Assembly (NCBI GenBank): GCA_017443895.1
Contig: JAFSXU010000017.1
Span: 1 to 64,000 of the forward strand
Source: Clostridia bacterium
Lineage (GTDB): Bacteria; Bacillota; Clostridia; UBA1381
Length of the DNA: 64,000 nucleotides
Reading direction: 5' to 3'
Below the pieces are notes generated by a model, which was not told where the DNA came from, did no database searches, and saw only the letters and a list, made by a program, of their open reading frames with translations. Within the stretch, counting starts at the first letter, position 1; the number at the start of each line of letters is the position of its first letter. Positions 8,420-17,188 of the stretch are shown in pieces. Position numbers and translations under genes: made by a program.

Positions 8420-8677
8420 ATGGGAGAGCATATACCAATGCGCATGTGTATAGCCTGCAGAGCTATGCATCCGCAAAATGAAATGCTGAGATTTGTAAGG
8501 GATATAAAAGACGGCATGATAAAGCCCGATACGGATAAATCACTTTTCGGGCGTGGCGCATATATCTGTAAGAACGGTAAGTGCATAGCACTTGCAAAGA
8601 AGAAAAACGGCTTGGCAAGACATTTTAAATGCGAAATACCCCATACGATATATAAAACAGCGGAGGAATTGATTTGA
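8420..8677 (+). CDS. ylxR: YlxR-family RNA-binding protein (RnpM)
   Basis: An 85-residue DUF448/YlxR protein. The motif PMRMCIACR near residue 6 and GRGAYICKNGKCI near 48 are diagnostic. B. subtilis YlxR has been described as a modulator of RNase P. It overlaps the TTG start of the next gene by 4 nt (TTGA). Confidence 0.93.
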   Translation: MGEHIPMRMCIACRAMHPQNEMLRFVRDIKDGMIKPDTDKSLFGRGAYICKNGKCIALAKKKNGLARHFKCEIPHTIYKTAEELI

Positions 8678-8976
8678 CGAATAAGTTTTTTGCAATGCTT
8701 GGAATGGCGATGCGTGCAGGCAAGGTATCAAGCGGTGAATTTATCGTAAAAAAGTCGATAAAATCAGGAAGGGCAAGGCTTGTTATAATAGCCTCCGACG
8801 CATCGGATAACACTAAAAAAAGTATTATAAACTCGTGTGATTTCTATAAAGTTAAAAATATTACAGCCTCTACCATGGAGGAAATAGGAAGTTGTATCGG
8901 GAAAGCACCAAGAGCGGTTGTTGCGATAGAAGACAATAATTTTGCAAAAGCGGTTATGGAAAAATCAATTAGTTGA
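8674..8976 (+). CDS. ylxQ: L7Ae-family ribosomal protein YlxQ
   Basis: 100 residues, L7Ae/L30e fold. KFFAMLGMAMRAGKVSSGEF and the DASDNTKKSI segment fit YlxQ (RplGA-like), a probable K-turn RNA-binding protein. The start codon is TTG at 8674, supported by GGAGG upstream and by overlap with the ylxR stop. Confidence 0.9.
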   Translation: MTNKFFAMLGMAMRAGKVSSGEFIVKKSIKSGRARLVIIASDASDNTKKSIINSCDFYKVKNITASTMEEIGSCIGKAPRAVVAIEDNNFAKAVMEKSIS

Positions 8977-9000
8977 TATATAAGAAAGGATGGTAATAAT

Positions 9001-11502
9001 ATGGCAGGAATAAAGCTTGGAGATTTAGCAAAGAGTATAAAAATAACCAATAAAGATATTATGGCGAAAATGGAGCCTTTGGGCTTGATATTAAAAAGCT
9101 CGGGCACGGTTTTAACAGACGAGCAGGCAGGTATGATTTTGGCTGTCTATGCAAATAATAATGCGCTTGACATAACGGAGCTTAACAATCTTCGTGCCGA
9201 TGCAATTAAGAAGGCAGAGGCGGCAAAGAAAAAGGAAGAGTCTGCTCAAAAAGAAGCTAAAAAGGAGACCGAGCCTCAAAAAGAGCCTGAGGTTAAGGCT
9301 GAGCCAAAGAAAGAAGAGCCAAAGGCAGAGCCAAAGCAGGAAACACCAAAGAAAGAGGAGCCAAAAGCTAAAGAAACTCCAAAGGCAGAGGAAAAGAAAG
9401 AAGAAAAGCAAAAGAGCAAAAAGCCACAGAAGAAACAGGCGAAGAAGCAGACAGGTCAAAAGATTGACCTTAGCAATGTGGACAGATCAAATACATCTGA
9501 GGAATATATCGTAAAAACTGAGGAGAGAAAGCGTCATGTTGATACCCGTCAGTCAAATATTGATATAACAAGGATTGACTCAAGAGAGAGAATTGAGGAT
9601 GATTTAATTGACTCCCGTGTCCGCATGGAGGATAACAGAGGCAGAAATAAGCAAAGAAACAAGCAGAGAATGAACAAGAACGGCAACGACCGTGACTTCA
9701 GAAAGAACGATAAGAAAAAGGCAAAACAGCCTGTAAAGAAGGTAGTAACAGAGATTGAGTTGCCTGAGGTTATAAGCGTATCCGAGTTTGCATCAAGAAT
9801 GGCAAAAACGGGCGCCGAGGTTATAATGAAGCTTATGGGCCTGGGCGTTATGGCTACAATGAACCAGACGATTGACTTTGACACAGCCATGCTTGTAGCA
9901 GACGAGTTTGGAATTAAGGCAACACAGGAGGTTGTTGTAACCAAGGAAGAGATACTGTTCCAGGAAACCGAGGAAGCGGATAAGGAAGAGGAGTTAATCG
10001 AGCGTCCGCCTGTAGTAGTTGTAATGGGCCATGTTGACCACGGTAAAACCTCCTTGCTTGACGCTATCCGTCATACCAGCGTTACAGAAACAGAGGCAGG
10101 CGGTATCACACAGCATATCGGTGCATACAGCGTTAAATTAAACGACAGAGTTATCACATTCTTGGATACTCCCGGTCATGAGGCATTTACAACCATGCGT
10201 GCAAGAGGTGCGCAGGTAACGGATGTGGCGATATTGGTAGTTGCGGCTGATGACGGTATTATGCCACAGACTGTTGAGGCTATAAACCATGCAAAAGCGG
10301 CAGGTGTTTCAATCATCGTTGCCATAAACAAGATTGATAAGCCGGGCGCAAATCCTGAGCGTGTTAAGCAGATGCTTGTTGAACACGGTCTTGTTCCCGA
10401 GGAATGGGGCGGAGATACTGTTTGTGTTGAGATCTCGGCAAAGAAGAAGATAAATATTGACGGACTTTTGGAAATGGTACTGTTGGTTGCAGATTTACAG
10501 GAATTAAAGGCTAACCCTAACCGTGATGCAAAGGGTACGGTAATCGAGGCAAGAGTTGATAAGGGCAGAGGTCCTATCGCAACAGTTCTTGTCCAGAACG
10601 GAACTTTGAAGGTTGGCGACTGCGTAATCGCAGGTACAACAACGGGTAGAGTCCGCGCAATGGTAAACGATAAGGGCAGACGAGTAAAAACAGCAGGTCC
10701 GTCAACACCTGTTGAAATATTGGGACTTAGCGAAGCGCCTACAGGCGGTGATACATTTACCGTTATCAAAGACGAGAAATTAGCCCGTGAGGTTGCCGAG
10801 CAGCGCAGACAGCAACAGCAGGAGGAGAGATTTAATCAGGTTGTTAAGGTTAATCTTGATAATCTGTTCTCACAGATTGATGCAGGTAATATGAAAGAGC
10901 TTGCAATCATTGTAAAAGCCGATGTTCAGGGTAGTGTTGAGGCGGTACGCCAGTCACTTGAAAAGCTTTCAAATGACGAGGTAAGAGTAAGAGTAATCCA
11001 TGGCGGTGTCGGTGCTGTAAACGAGTCGGATGTAATGCTTGCAAATGCGTCAAATGCAATTATTGTAGGCTTTAATGTTCGTCCCGATGCAGGTGCTTTG
11101 GCGGCTGCAAACCAGCAGGAGGTTGATATCAGACTCTACCGTGTAATCTATCAGGCAATCGAGGAGATTGAAACTGCCATGAAGGGTATGCTTGCTCCTG
11201 AGTTTAAGGAAGTAGTTTTAGGCTATGCAGAGGTAAGAGATACATTTAAGGTATCGTCTGTAGGTACAATAGCAGGTTGCTATGTAACACAGGGTAAGAT
11301 GTCAAGAAACGGTCAGCTAAGAGTTGTCCGTGACGGTATCATTATCCATGAGGGCAAAGTAGGCTCATTAAAGAGATTTAAGGACGATGCCAAGGAAGTA
11401 AACGAAAACTTTGAGTGCGGTCTTAGCATTGAAAACTTCAATGACATTAAAGAGGGCGACACAATAGAGTGTTTCGTAATGGAAGAGGTTAAAAGAGCTT
11501 AA
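9001..11502 (+). CDS. infB: Translation initiation factor IF-2
   Basis: 833 residues. There is a short N-terminal IF2 helical domain, then a low-complexity Lys/Glu/Pro/Ala-rich linker (~60-160) and a basic Arg/Asn/Lys-rich region up to ~245. The GTPase follows with GHVDHGKT near 343, DTPGHEAF near 389 and NKIDKPG near 442, then the domains II-IV that bind fMet-tRNA. It delivers initiator tRNA to the 30S subunit. The linker DNA is purine-rich and produces long spurious reading frames in other frames. Confidence 0.97.
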   Translation: MAGIKLGDLAKSIKITNKDIMAKMEPLGLILKSSGTVLTDEQAGMILAVYANNNALDITELNNLRADAIKKAEAAKKKEESAQKEAKKETEPQKEPEVKAEPKKEEPKAEPKQETPKKEEPKAKETPKAEEKKEEKQKSKKPQKKQAKKQTGQKIDLSNVDRSNTSEEYIVKTEERKRHVDTRQSNIDITRIDSRERIEDDLIDSRVRMEDNRGRNKQRNKQRMNKNGNDRDFRKNDKKKAKQPVKKVVTEIELPEVISVSEFASRMAKTGAEVIMKLMGLGVMATMNQTIDFDTAMLVADEFGIKATQEVVVTKEEILFQETEEADKEEELIERPPVVVVMGHVDHGKTSLLDAIRHTSVTETEAGGITQHIGAYSVKLNDRVITFLDTPGHEAFTTMRARGAQVTDVAILVVAADDGIMPQTVEAINHAKAAGVSIIVAINKIDKPGANPERVKQMLVEHGLVPEEWGGDTVCVEISAKKKINIDGLLEMVLLVADLQELKANPNRDAKGTVIEARVDKGRGPIATVLVQNGTLKVGDCVIAGTTTGRVRAMVNDKGRRVKTAGPSTPVEILGLSEAPTGGDTFTVIKDEKLAREVAEQRRQQQQEERFNQVVKVNLDNLFSQIDAGNMKELAIIVKADVQGSVEAVRQSLEKLSNDEVRVRVIHGGVGAVNESDVMLANASNAIIVGFNVRPDAGALAAANQQEVDIRLYRVIYQAIEEIETAMKGMLAPEFKEVVLGYAEVRDTFKVSSVGTIAGCYVTQGKMSRNGQLRVVRDGIIIHEGKVGSLKRFKDDAKEVNENFECGLSIENFNDIKEGDTIECFVMEEVKRA

Positions 11503-11841
11503 ATGGCAAGAATAGATAAAATAAACGAGGAAGTTAAAAGAGAGCTTGCAAAGGTTTTGCGTGAGCTTAAAGACTCACGCATACCTATGATGACAAGCGT
11601 TGTTGCGGTAAGCGTTACAAACGACCTTCGCTATGCAAAGGCGTACATCTCCGTTATGGGCGATGAGCAAACGCAGAAAAAAGCGCTTGAGGGCTTAAAA
11701 AGCGCCGCAGGCTTTGTGCGCCGTGAGATTGGCAAAAGGGTAGATTTACGCTATACCCCCGAATTTATCTTTGAAATAGATAAGTCGATAGAGCACGGCG
11801 CACATATAGAGGAGCTTTTACGCAATCTGAACAAGGATTGA
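11503..11841 (+). CDS. rbfA: Ribosome-binding factor A
   Basis: 112 residues, the usual RbfA length. A KH-like fold protein that binds 16S rRNA helix 1 and assists 30S maturation; VTNDLRYAKAYISVMG and TPEFIFEIDKSIEHGAHIEELL are characteristic. Its ATG directly follows the infB stop (TAAATG), so translation is probably coupled. It ends the core operon, and 84 bp with no clear terminator follow. Confidence 0.96.
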   Translation: MARIDKINEEVKRELAKVLRELKDSRIPMMTSVVAVSVTNDLRYAKAYISVMGDEQTQKKALEGLKSAAGFVRREIGKRVDLRYTPEFIFEIDKSIEHGAHIEELLRNLNKD

Positions 11842-11925
11842 CAAACGATAAGCTATGCTTCTCTTTTGTCAGAGAAAATATAGGATAAGCGTCGTATCTA
11901 ATCATAATATAACACGGAGACAAAT

Positions 11926-12879
11926 ATGGAAAAACTTATTGAAAAAATAAAATCGGCAAACACCATTGCCGTCATTCCTCATATAAATGCCGACCCTGAC
12001 ACTTTGGGTTCATGCTATGCCTTTTGTGAGGCTATGCGCCTTATGGGTAAAAGGGCGGTATGCTATGTTGAGGAAATTCCGCAGCAGAGATTTCAGTTTA
12101 TAGGCGGAGAATATACCCTTTATACGGGCGAGGTAGATGTATATGATTTGTGCGCAAGCCTTGATTGCGGTGATATGGAAAGGCTTGGAAAGCGTGCCGA
12201 AATTTTTAACAGTGCGCATGATACAATAAATATCGACCACCATGTAACAAATACATTGTTTGCACAGGCAAACTATGTAGAGGGCGATGCGGCGGCAACG
12301 GGGCAGATTTTGTGTGAATTTTTGCCTAAATTGGGTATTAAAATAAACGATACCATTGCAAGGTATTTATACATCGCCATATGCTCAGACACGGGTTGCT
12401 TTAAGTTTTCAAATGTGGAATCCAAAACACTGCGCTATACGGCGGATTTATTGGAATATAATTTTGACCATGCCGAAATTGCAAGACTGCTCTTTGATAC
12501 CGATAGCCTGAGTGTCACCAAGTTTAAGGCAGAGCTTATGGGTAGTATCGAGTCGTATGCAGACGGTAAGCTTAGCGTTATCGAGCTTAGTGATGAGCTG
12601 TATGAAAAATACGGTATTCCCGAATCCGAAGTACCCAATGTTGTTGATATACCGAGGCGTGTCGAGGGTACGGAGATCGCATTGTGCTTTAAGCCAAAAA
12701 AAGACGGCATAGGCGTTAATTTCAGGTCAAACAGCGATGTTGATGTTTCAAAAATCTCGATAAAGTTTGGCGGCGGAGGACATGAGCGAGCCGCAGGCTG
12801 TACGGTGCATGAGGGTACTATGCAACAGGTAAAAAGAGCAGTTATAGACGAATGTGTAAGGGTGCTTGAAAATTTATGA
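11926..12879 (+). CDS. nrnA: DHH-family nanoRNase / pAp phosphatase (NrnA-like)
   Basis: 317 residues, DHH phosphoesterase. Motifs run IPHINADPDTLGS (~19-31), SLDCGD (~78), NIDHHVTN (~101) and C-terminal DHHA1 GGGGHERAAGC (~282). The family degrades 2-5 nt RNAs and 3'-phosphoadenosine 5'-phosphate, using Mn2+. In Firmicutes it commonly sits between rbfA and truB as here. Its stop overlaps truB by 4 bp (ATGA). Confidence 0.92.
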   Translation: MEKLIEKIKSANTIAVIPHINADPDTLGSCYAFCEAMRLMGKRAVCYVEEIPQQRFQFIGGEYTLYTGEVDVYDLCASLDCGDMERLGKRAEIFNSAHDTINIDHHVTNTLFAQANYVEGDAAATGQILCEFLPKLGIKINDTIARYLYIAICSDTGCFKFSNVESKTLRYTADLLEYNFDHAEIARLLFDTDSLSVTKFKAELMGSIESYADGKLSVIELSDELYEKYGIPESEVPNVVDIPRRVEGTEIALCFKPKKDGIGVNFRSNSDVDVSKISIKFGGGGHERAAGCTVHEGTMQQVKRAVIDECVRVLENL

Positions 12880-13739
12880 ACGGAATGATAATCCTCAATA
12901 AGCCCGTGGATAAGACCTCGCATGATATGGTATATTTTATGCGCCGTCTTACGGGTATAAAAAAGATTGGGCATACAGGAACGCTTGACCCAAAGGCTTT
13001 GGGAGTACTGCCGATGTGTATCGGAAACGCTACAAAGGCGGCGGATATGCTTACAAATTCGGATAAAGGCTATATTGCAAAATTTCTGTTGGGAACAACA
13101 ACCGATACCGAGGATATCTGGGGTAGGGTGCTTACAAAAACAGATGTAAATGTTGATAAGGAGAGTATAATTTCTGCAATCAATTCCTTTGTCGGTGAAT
13201 ATGACCAAATACCGCCCATGTACAGCGCAATAAAAAAAGACGGAAAAAAGCTTTATGAGCTTGCAAGAGAGGGAAAAACGGTTCAAAGAGAGCCAAGACG
13301 GGTAAATATACATAGTATAGAGATTTTAGGTATTGGCGATGAGATAGAAATAAAGGTTATCTGCTCAAAGGGCACATATATAAGGACGCTGTGCGCCGAT
13401 ATCGGTAAAAAGTTAGGTACAGGCGCGTGTATGACGAGCCTTTTAAGGATAAAAACAGGTCCGTTTTCGATTGAAAACTCATATACCTGTGATGAGCTTA
13501 CAAGGCTAAAGGAAAACGGGGATTTGGAAAAAGCGCTTATCGGCGTTGATGAAATGTTTTCAGACTATGAGGCGTTGTATCTTACGCCAAACCAGACAAG
13601 GAGCGTAAAAAACGGTGTCATAATGACATATCATAAGCCTGATGGATTGTATCGGGTTTATGATGAAAACAGGAAATTTATCTGTATCGCAAAGGTACAG
13701 GAGGAAAAGATAAAGGTTTATAAGTCGTTCTGGACTTGA
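12876..13739 (+). CDS. truB: tRNA pseudouridine(55) synthase TruB
   Basis: 287 residues. The catalytic aspartate is in HTGTLDPKALGVLP (Asp near 36), followed by the KGY and YERVR-like elements (FVGEYDQIPPMYSAIKKDGKKLYELAR) and the CSKGTYIRTL motif. It makes Psi55 in the T-loop of most tRNAs. It is coupled to nrnA by overlapping codons. Confidence 0.96.
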   Translation: MNGMIILNKPVDKTSHDMVYFMRRLTGIKKIGHTGTLDPKALGVLPMCIGNATKAADMLTNSDKGYIAKFLLGTTTDTEDIWGRVLTKTDVNVDKESIISAINSFVGEYDQIPPMYSAIKKDGKKLYELAREGKTVQREPRRVNIHSIEILGIGDEIEIKVICSKGTYIRTLCADIGKKLGTGACMTSLLRIKTGPFSIENSYTCDELTRLKENGDLEKALIGVDEMFSDYEALYLTPNQTRSVKNGVIMTYHKPDGLYRVYDENRKFICIAKVQEEKIKVYKSFWT

Positions 13740-13751
13740 AAAAATCAAAAA

Positions 13752-14047
13752 GGTAATGTGTTAAACTAAGTGAATAAAGCTCGCCAGCCACCACGAGGGT
13801 GTCAGTCGAGCAACTTTAAACATACGATAGAGTGTCGGCGTTGCAAAAAAGGGTAATGCGGTAAGCTAAGTGAATAAAGCTTGTCAGCCACCACGAGGGT
13901 GTCAGTCGAGCAACTTTAAACATACGATAGCGTGTCGGCGTTGCAAAAAAAGGGTAATGCGGTAAGCTAAGTGAATAAAGCTTGTCAGCCACCAAGAATG
14001 GCGTCAGCTAAGTTTCGTTAAACACACGATAGTTTTATGATATTGCC
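13752..14047 (+). repeat. Three tandem copies of a ~100-bp structured repeat before ribF
   Basis: Units start at 13752, 13852 and 13953 (periods 100 and 101 bp). Each has an outer stem (GTAATGC near the start with GCGTTGC near the end), then conserved CTAAGTGAATAAAGC, a hairpin GCTCG or GCTTG ... GTCAGCCACC ... GTCAGTCGAGC, then AAACATACGATAG. Copies 1 and 2 are nearly identical; copy 3 diverges in its 3' half. A fourth copy lies before lepA. The gap 13740-14067 holds nothing else but the ribF ribosome-binding site. Confidence 0.88.
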
Positions 14048-14067
14048 ACAGAGGGGAGAGTGATAGA

Positions 14068-14979
14068 GTGGACATAATTTATGCAGAGCAGGTTGTTGAC
14101 TGTGAGGGTAGCGCTGTGGCTCTTGGTAATTTTGACGGTCTTCATATCGCTCATATGTGCGTTATAAATAACGCAATAGATGCCGCTCGTGAATTGGGCT
14201 TAAAGTCGGGAGTTTTACTTTTTGACGAGAATACAAAGAACTTTACAAGCAATAAAAAAATTGAGCTTATAACTCCCAATGAAGCTAAATTGGAGCTTTT
14301 GGCAAGGGAACACCCCGATTTTGTGTATATAAGAAAATTCACACCCGAGTTTATGAAGCTATCGCCTGAGGATTTTATAAAACTGCTTATAAAAAATGTA
14401 GGCGCAAGGGTAATATCGGTAGGCTATGACTACAGCTTCGGACATAAGGCAGAGGGCAATGTCGAGATGCTAAAGGAATTTGGCAAAAAATACGGCTTTT
14501 CCGTAATAGTTACCGACCGTGTAACAATAGACGATAAAACCGTTTCATCTACATATATCCGTGAGCTTATAAAATCGGGAAATATGGAGGAAACGGAGCG
14601 GTTTTTAGGCAGACGCTACTGTGTTGAGGGAAAGGTTATATACGGTAAGCAAAACGGGCATAAAATGGGACTTCCCACTGCAAATGTTGATTTTGATCCC
14701 AATATGGCGCTTCCAAAAGAGGGAGTTTATGCAGGAATAACATATGTTGACGGCAGACGCTTAAAATGTGTTATAAATGTGGGTAAGAATATAACCTTTA
14801 ACGCAAAAAAATTAACAATAGAAAGTCATATCCTTGATTTTAACGAGGATATTTATGATAAATATATCCGTGTTTCGTTTGCAACAAGGCTTAGGGATAT
14901 GAAAAAGTTTGATACCATGGAGGATTTGAAAAAGCAAATCGGCCGGGACATAGAGCGGACACGGAAAATGAATTTATAG
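14068..14979 (+). CDS. ribF: Bifunctional riboflavin kinase / FMN adenylyltransferase
   Basis: 303 residues from a GTG codon supported by GAGGGGAGAG upstream. The N-terminal FAD synthetase domain has VALGNFDGLHIAH, where the family usually has HxGH, so the second residue pair is slightly altered. SSTYIRELI is also present. The C-terminal flavokinase domain (~180-300) has GHKMGLPTANVDF with the PTAN motif. It converts riboflavin to FMN and FAD. The context truB-ribF is common in bacteria; here they are separated by the structured repeat array. Confidence 0.95.
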   Translation: MDIIYAEQVVDCEGSAVALGNFDGLHIAHMCVINNAIDAARELGLKSGVLLFDENTKNFTSNKKIELITPNEAKLELLAREHPDFVYIRKFTPEFMKLSPEDFIKLLIKNVGARVISVGYDYSFGHKAEGNVEMLKEFGKKYGFSVIVTDRVTIDDKTVSSTYIRELIKSGNMEETERFLGRRYCVEGKVIYGKQNGHKMGLPTANVDFDPNMALPKEGVYAGITYVDGRRLKCVINVGKNITFNAKKLTIESHILDFNEDIYDKYIRVSFATRLRDMKKFDTMEDLKKQIGRDIERTRKMNL

Positions 14980-14991
14980 GAGGAGAAAACA

Positions 14992-16353
14992 ATGTTTACA
15001 AGTGTAATTTTAGCCGCAGGAATGGGCACAAGAATGAAGTCGGAGATGCCAAAGGTAATCCACAGAGTATGCGGAAAACCGCTCACAAAATGGGTAATTG
15101 ACGCATCAAAAGAGGCAGGTGCCGATAATGTGCTTGCAATTGTCGGACACAAGGCGGATATGGTAAAGGAAACCTTGGGTGAGGTTTGCGAGTATGCAAT
15201 ACAGAGCGAGCAAAAGGGAACAGGTCATGCCGTTATGCAGGCGGTGGACTTTATTAAGGCGCATAAGGGTTCAACCGTTATCTTAAACGGCGATACACCG
15301 CTTATAACAGCAGATACAATAAATAAGGCTATAGAATACCATAACAGCGAGGGTAACAGCGCTACAGTTATAACCGCAATCTTAGACGATGCAACAGGCT
15401 ATGGCAGAATTGTAAGAGATAATAAGGGCGATGTTTTAAAAATAGTCGAGCATAAGGACGCAACAGACGAGGAAAGAAAGATAAACGAGATAAATTCGGG
15501 TATGTATGTGTTTGACTCTGAGTCGCTTGTGGGCGCATTGTCAGAGCTTACACCAAATAACGCACAGGGCGAGTATTATTTAACCGATACCCTTGAAATA
15601 CTGTTGTCGCAAGGTAGGAAGGTCGGTGCATATGCAATTTCCGATAACGATGAAATCCGCGGTATAAATGACCGTGTACAATTATGGGAAGCAGAGAAGA
15701 TTATGCAGGAGAGAATAAATAAATCCCATATGAAAAACGGCGTAACAATGCGCTTACCCGAAACTATCATGATTGAGTCGGATGTTACAATCGGAGCAGA
15801 TACAATAATTGAGCCAAATGTTTCTATAAAAGCAGGTACAACAATCGGCAAAAACTGTGTTATCGGCGAGGGAACAAAGCTTGACAAGGCAATAATTCAT
15901 GATAATGTTGATATATTAAAATCAGTCATTTTAAATTCCGAAATTGACGAGGGTACACATGTGGGACCTTTTGCATATGTAAGACCAAACTGCAAGGTCG
16001 GAAAAGATGTAAAGGTCGGCGACTTTGTAGAGCTTAAAAACTCAACTATTGACGACGGCACAAAGATTTCACACCTTACATATATAGGCGACAGTGATGT
16101 CGGTAAGGCTGTAAACTTCGGCTGCGGTACAGTAACCTGTAACTATGACGGTAAGAATAAGTACAGAACTACTATCGGCGATAACTGCTTTGTTGGCTGT
16201 AACACAAACTTCGTATCACCTATAAATGTGGGGGATAATGCCTATATCGCCGCAGGCTCAACCATAACCGAGGATATTCCGTCAAAAACCTTATCCATTG
16301 CCCGTGCAAGACAGGTAAATAAAGAGGACTGGACGGATAAAAGAAATAAGTAA
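14992..16353 (+). CDS. glmU: Bifunctional GlmU: GlcN-1-P acetyltransferase / GlcNAc-1-P uridyltransferase
   Basis: 453 residues, full length. The N-terminal pyrophosphorylase carries LAAGMGTRMKSEMPKV (~6-21) and LNGDTPL (~100). The C-terminal left-handed beta-helix (~250-450) shows hexapeptide repeats and FGCGTVTCNYDGKNK. It makes UDP-GlcNAc for peptidoglycan and wall polymers. The RBS AGGAGG is 12 nt after ribF. Confidence 0.97.
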   Translation: MFTSVILAAGMGTRMKSEMPKVIHRVCGKPLTKWVIDASKEAGADNVLAIVGHKADMVKETLGEVCEYAIQSEQKGTGHAVMQAVDFIKAHKGSTVILNGDTPLITADTINKAIEYHNSEGNSATVITAILDDATGYGRIVRDNKGDVLKIVEHKDATDEERKINEINSGMYVFDSESLVGALSELTPNNAQGEYYLTDTLEILLSQGRKVGAYAISDNDEIRGINDRVQLWEAEKIMQERINKSHMKNGVTMRLPETIMIESDVTIGADTIIEPNVSIKAGTTIGKNCVIGEGTKLDKAIIHDNVDILKSVILNSEIDEGTHVGPFAYVRPNCKVGKDVKVGDFVELKNSTIDDGTKISHLTYIGDSDVGKAVNFGCGTVTCNYDGKNKYRTTIGDNCFVGCNTNFVSPINVGDNAYIAAGSTITEDIPSKTLSIARARQVNKEDWTDKRNK

Positions 16354-16373
16354 AACTAACAGATTATTAACTC

Positions 16374-16402
16374 TTGACAAACAGATTTAAAATATATATA
16401 AT
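16374..16402 (+). promoter_or_regulatory. Strong promoter facing the 27-aa peptide gene (putative antitoxin RNA promoter)
   Basis: Consensus TTGACA (16374-16379), a 17-nt spacer and consensus TATAAT (16397-16402). No ORF follows on this strand; transcription runs into the 3' end of the minus-strand peptide gene. Confidence 0.82.
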
Positions 16403-16408
16403 AAAAAT

Positions 16409-16492
16409 AGAAAAAGGCAAGATCTTCAAACGGTTATGCCAAGAGTTTTGTTACAAAGTAACCGCAACCTTTAGCATGTGGGCGGTTACTTT
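16409..16492 (+). ncRNA. Putative antisense RNA overlapping the 3' end of the peptide mRNA
   Basis: Inferred from the promoter at 16374-16402 and the absence of any plus-strand reading frame. A hairpin at 16455-16492 could end it, giving about 85 nt. The true 3' end is not certain because the T-run after the hairpin is weak. It would be complementary to the peptide gene's stop region and 3' UTR. Confidence 0.5.
16455..16492. terminator. Hairpin spanning the stop codon of the small peptide gene
   Basis: AAAGTAACCGC (16455-16465) pairs perfectly with GCGGTTACTTT (16482-16492). On the minus strand it contains the peptide stop codon and is followed by TTTGTAAC. On the plus strand it is followed by TTTGCTGTTAT. 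It could end transcripts in both directions. Confidence 0.55.
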
Positions 16493-16569
16493 GCTGTTAT
16501 AGTAAAAACTATGAGAATTATTACAATCACAAATAGCATAGTTGCTATTTTTAAAAGTGATTTTCCCAT
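16486..16569 (-). CDS. 27-residue hydrophobic peptide, type I toxin-like
   Basis: ATG at 16569 down to TAA at 16486. The peptide begins MGKSLLK, continues as one hydrophobic segment of about 18 residues (including MLFVIVIILIVFT) and ends ITAK, a layout like Fst, Ldr, TxpA and BsrG type membrane toxins. A near-perfect ribosome-binding site GGAGGTGAT lies 9 nt upstream. It has its own promoter (16698-16726), a structured ~120-nt leader, a hairpin at its 3' end and a convergent consensus promoter. Family assignment is by architecture, not by sequence match. Confidence 0.72.
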   Translation of the reverse strand: MGKSLLKIATMLFVIVIILIVFTITAK

Positions 16570-16674
16570 ACAGCATCACCTCCAATCCGAGCACCTTGGT
16601 GTAGTATGTACCCAACAGTTTACGGAGTTGTGGAGGCATAACCGTCCGAAAAACTAATCGTTTTTAGTCTTGCC

Positions 16675-16693
16675 TTGTCGGTTTTCCCGACAA
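16675..16693 (-). promoter_or_regulatory. 5' leader hairpin of the small peptide mRNA
   Basis: TTGTCGG pairs with CCGACAA around a small loop at the predicted 5' end of the peptide transcript. A 5'-terminal stem is typical of stable type I toxin mRNAs. A second weak hairpin (CTAAAAAC with GTTTTT) follows at about 16650-16670. Confidence 0.55.
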
Positions 16694-16697
16694 CGAC

Positions 16698-16726
16698 AGT
16701 ATATAACAAAAATTTTCTGTTTTCAA
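16698..16726 (-). promoter_or_regulatory. Promoter of the 27-aa peptide gene
   Basis: On the minus strand TTGAAA (16726-16721), a 17-nt spacer and TATACT (16703-16698). The predicted transcript starts near 16691, giving a leader of about 120 nt. Confidence 0.75.
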
Positions 16727-16767
16727 TAATATTTGACAAATGATATACTTTTGTAAAGAGTTTAACA

Positions 16768-16800
16768 AATAACGGTGTTGCCAATGGCAACACCGTTATT
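16768..16800 (-). terminator. Terminator of the zinc-uptake operon
   Basis: A perfect 15-bp stem, AATAACGGTGTTGCC with GGCAACACCGTTATT, around a 3-nt loop. The regulator's stop codon (16796-16798) lies inside the stem, so the terminator overlaps the coding end. Confidence 0.85.
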
Positions 16801-17188
16801 TTATACATTCCTTACAGTATCCGTATAATTCGAGCTTATGCCCTGTTACGGTAAAGTCAGATACGGTTGTGTTATGTATGGGACAAATATCTATATATTT
16901 TAGCTTATGGCAGGCAAGGCAGATTGCAAAATGCTTATGCTCGTTTGCGGTAAGCTCATAATACACACCGTCGGATTTTGGAATAGTCGTTTTTATAACT
17001 ATGTTTTTTTCAAGAAGTTTGTCGAGTATCCGATACACTGTTGATAAGGCAATATCCGATACCTCAGCATGTATTTCCTCCGCCGTAAGCGGTTTATTTG
17101 CGGTATTTAAAATATTTAAGACATCAAGACGCTGTTTTGTGCATTTTAGTCCTGCCTGAGTAAGTAATTTATCCATTTTAATTATCAC
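16796..17188 (-). CDS. zur: Fur-family regulator, probably zinc-responsive (Zur)
   Basis: 130 residues from a GTG that overlaps the permease stop (GTGA); an ATG at 17176 behind AGGTG would give 126 residues. The winged-helix part has ALSTVYRILDKLLEKNIV. The metal-binding half contains HKHFAICLACHKLKYIDICP and YGYCKEC, with cysteine pairs for structural zinc. Fur proteins repress metal uptake when loaded with metal. Position as last gene of a znu operon points to Zur rather than Fur or PerR, but specificity cannot be read from sequence alone. Confidence 0.85.
   Translation of the reverse strand: MIIKMDKLLTQAGLKCTKQRLDVLNILNTANKPLTAEEIHAEVSDIALSTVYRILDKLLEKNIVIKTTIPKSDGVYYELTANEHKHFAICLACHKLKYIDICPIHNTTVSDFTVTGHKLELYGYCKECIK

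Noticed and set aside
9112-9514. Lys/Arg-rich and Leu-rich open frames around the infB linker
   Set aside because: They are frame shadows of the low-complexity Lys/Glu-rich linker of IF-2, produced by purine-rich codons.
10176-10769. Long antisense frame in infB
   Set aside because: It mirrors the conserved GTPase coding region and has no start signal.
12435-13313. Open frame of 292 codons on the minus strand
   Set aside because: It lies fully antisense to nrnA and truB, which have clear motifs. Its translation has no recognisable domain and it has no ribosome-binding site.
13752-14047. CRISPR array
   Set aside because: Period is about 100 bp and the whole unit is repeated, with no short repeat alternating with unique spacers and no cas genes nearby.
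16451-16639. 62-codon minus-strand frame overlapping the small peptide gene
   Set aside because: It is in another frame, lacks a ribosome-binding site and reads through the terminator hairpin. The 27-codon frame has a near-perfect ribosome-binding site instead.
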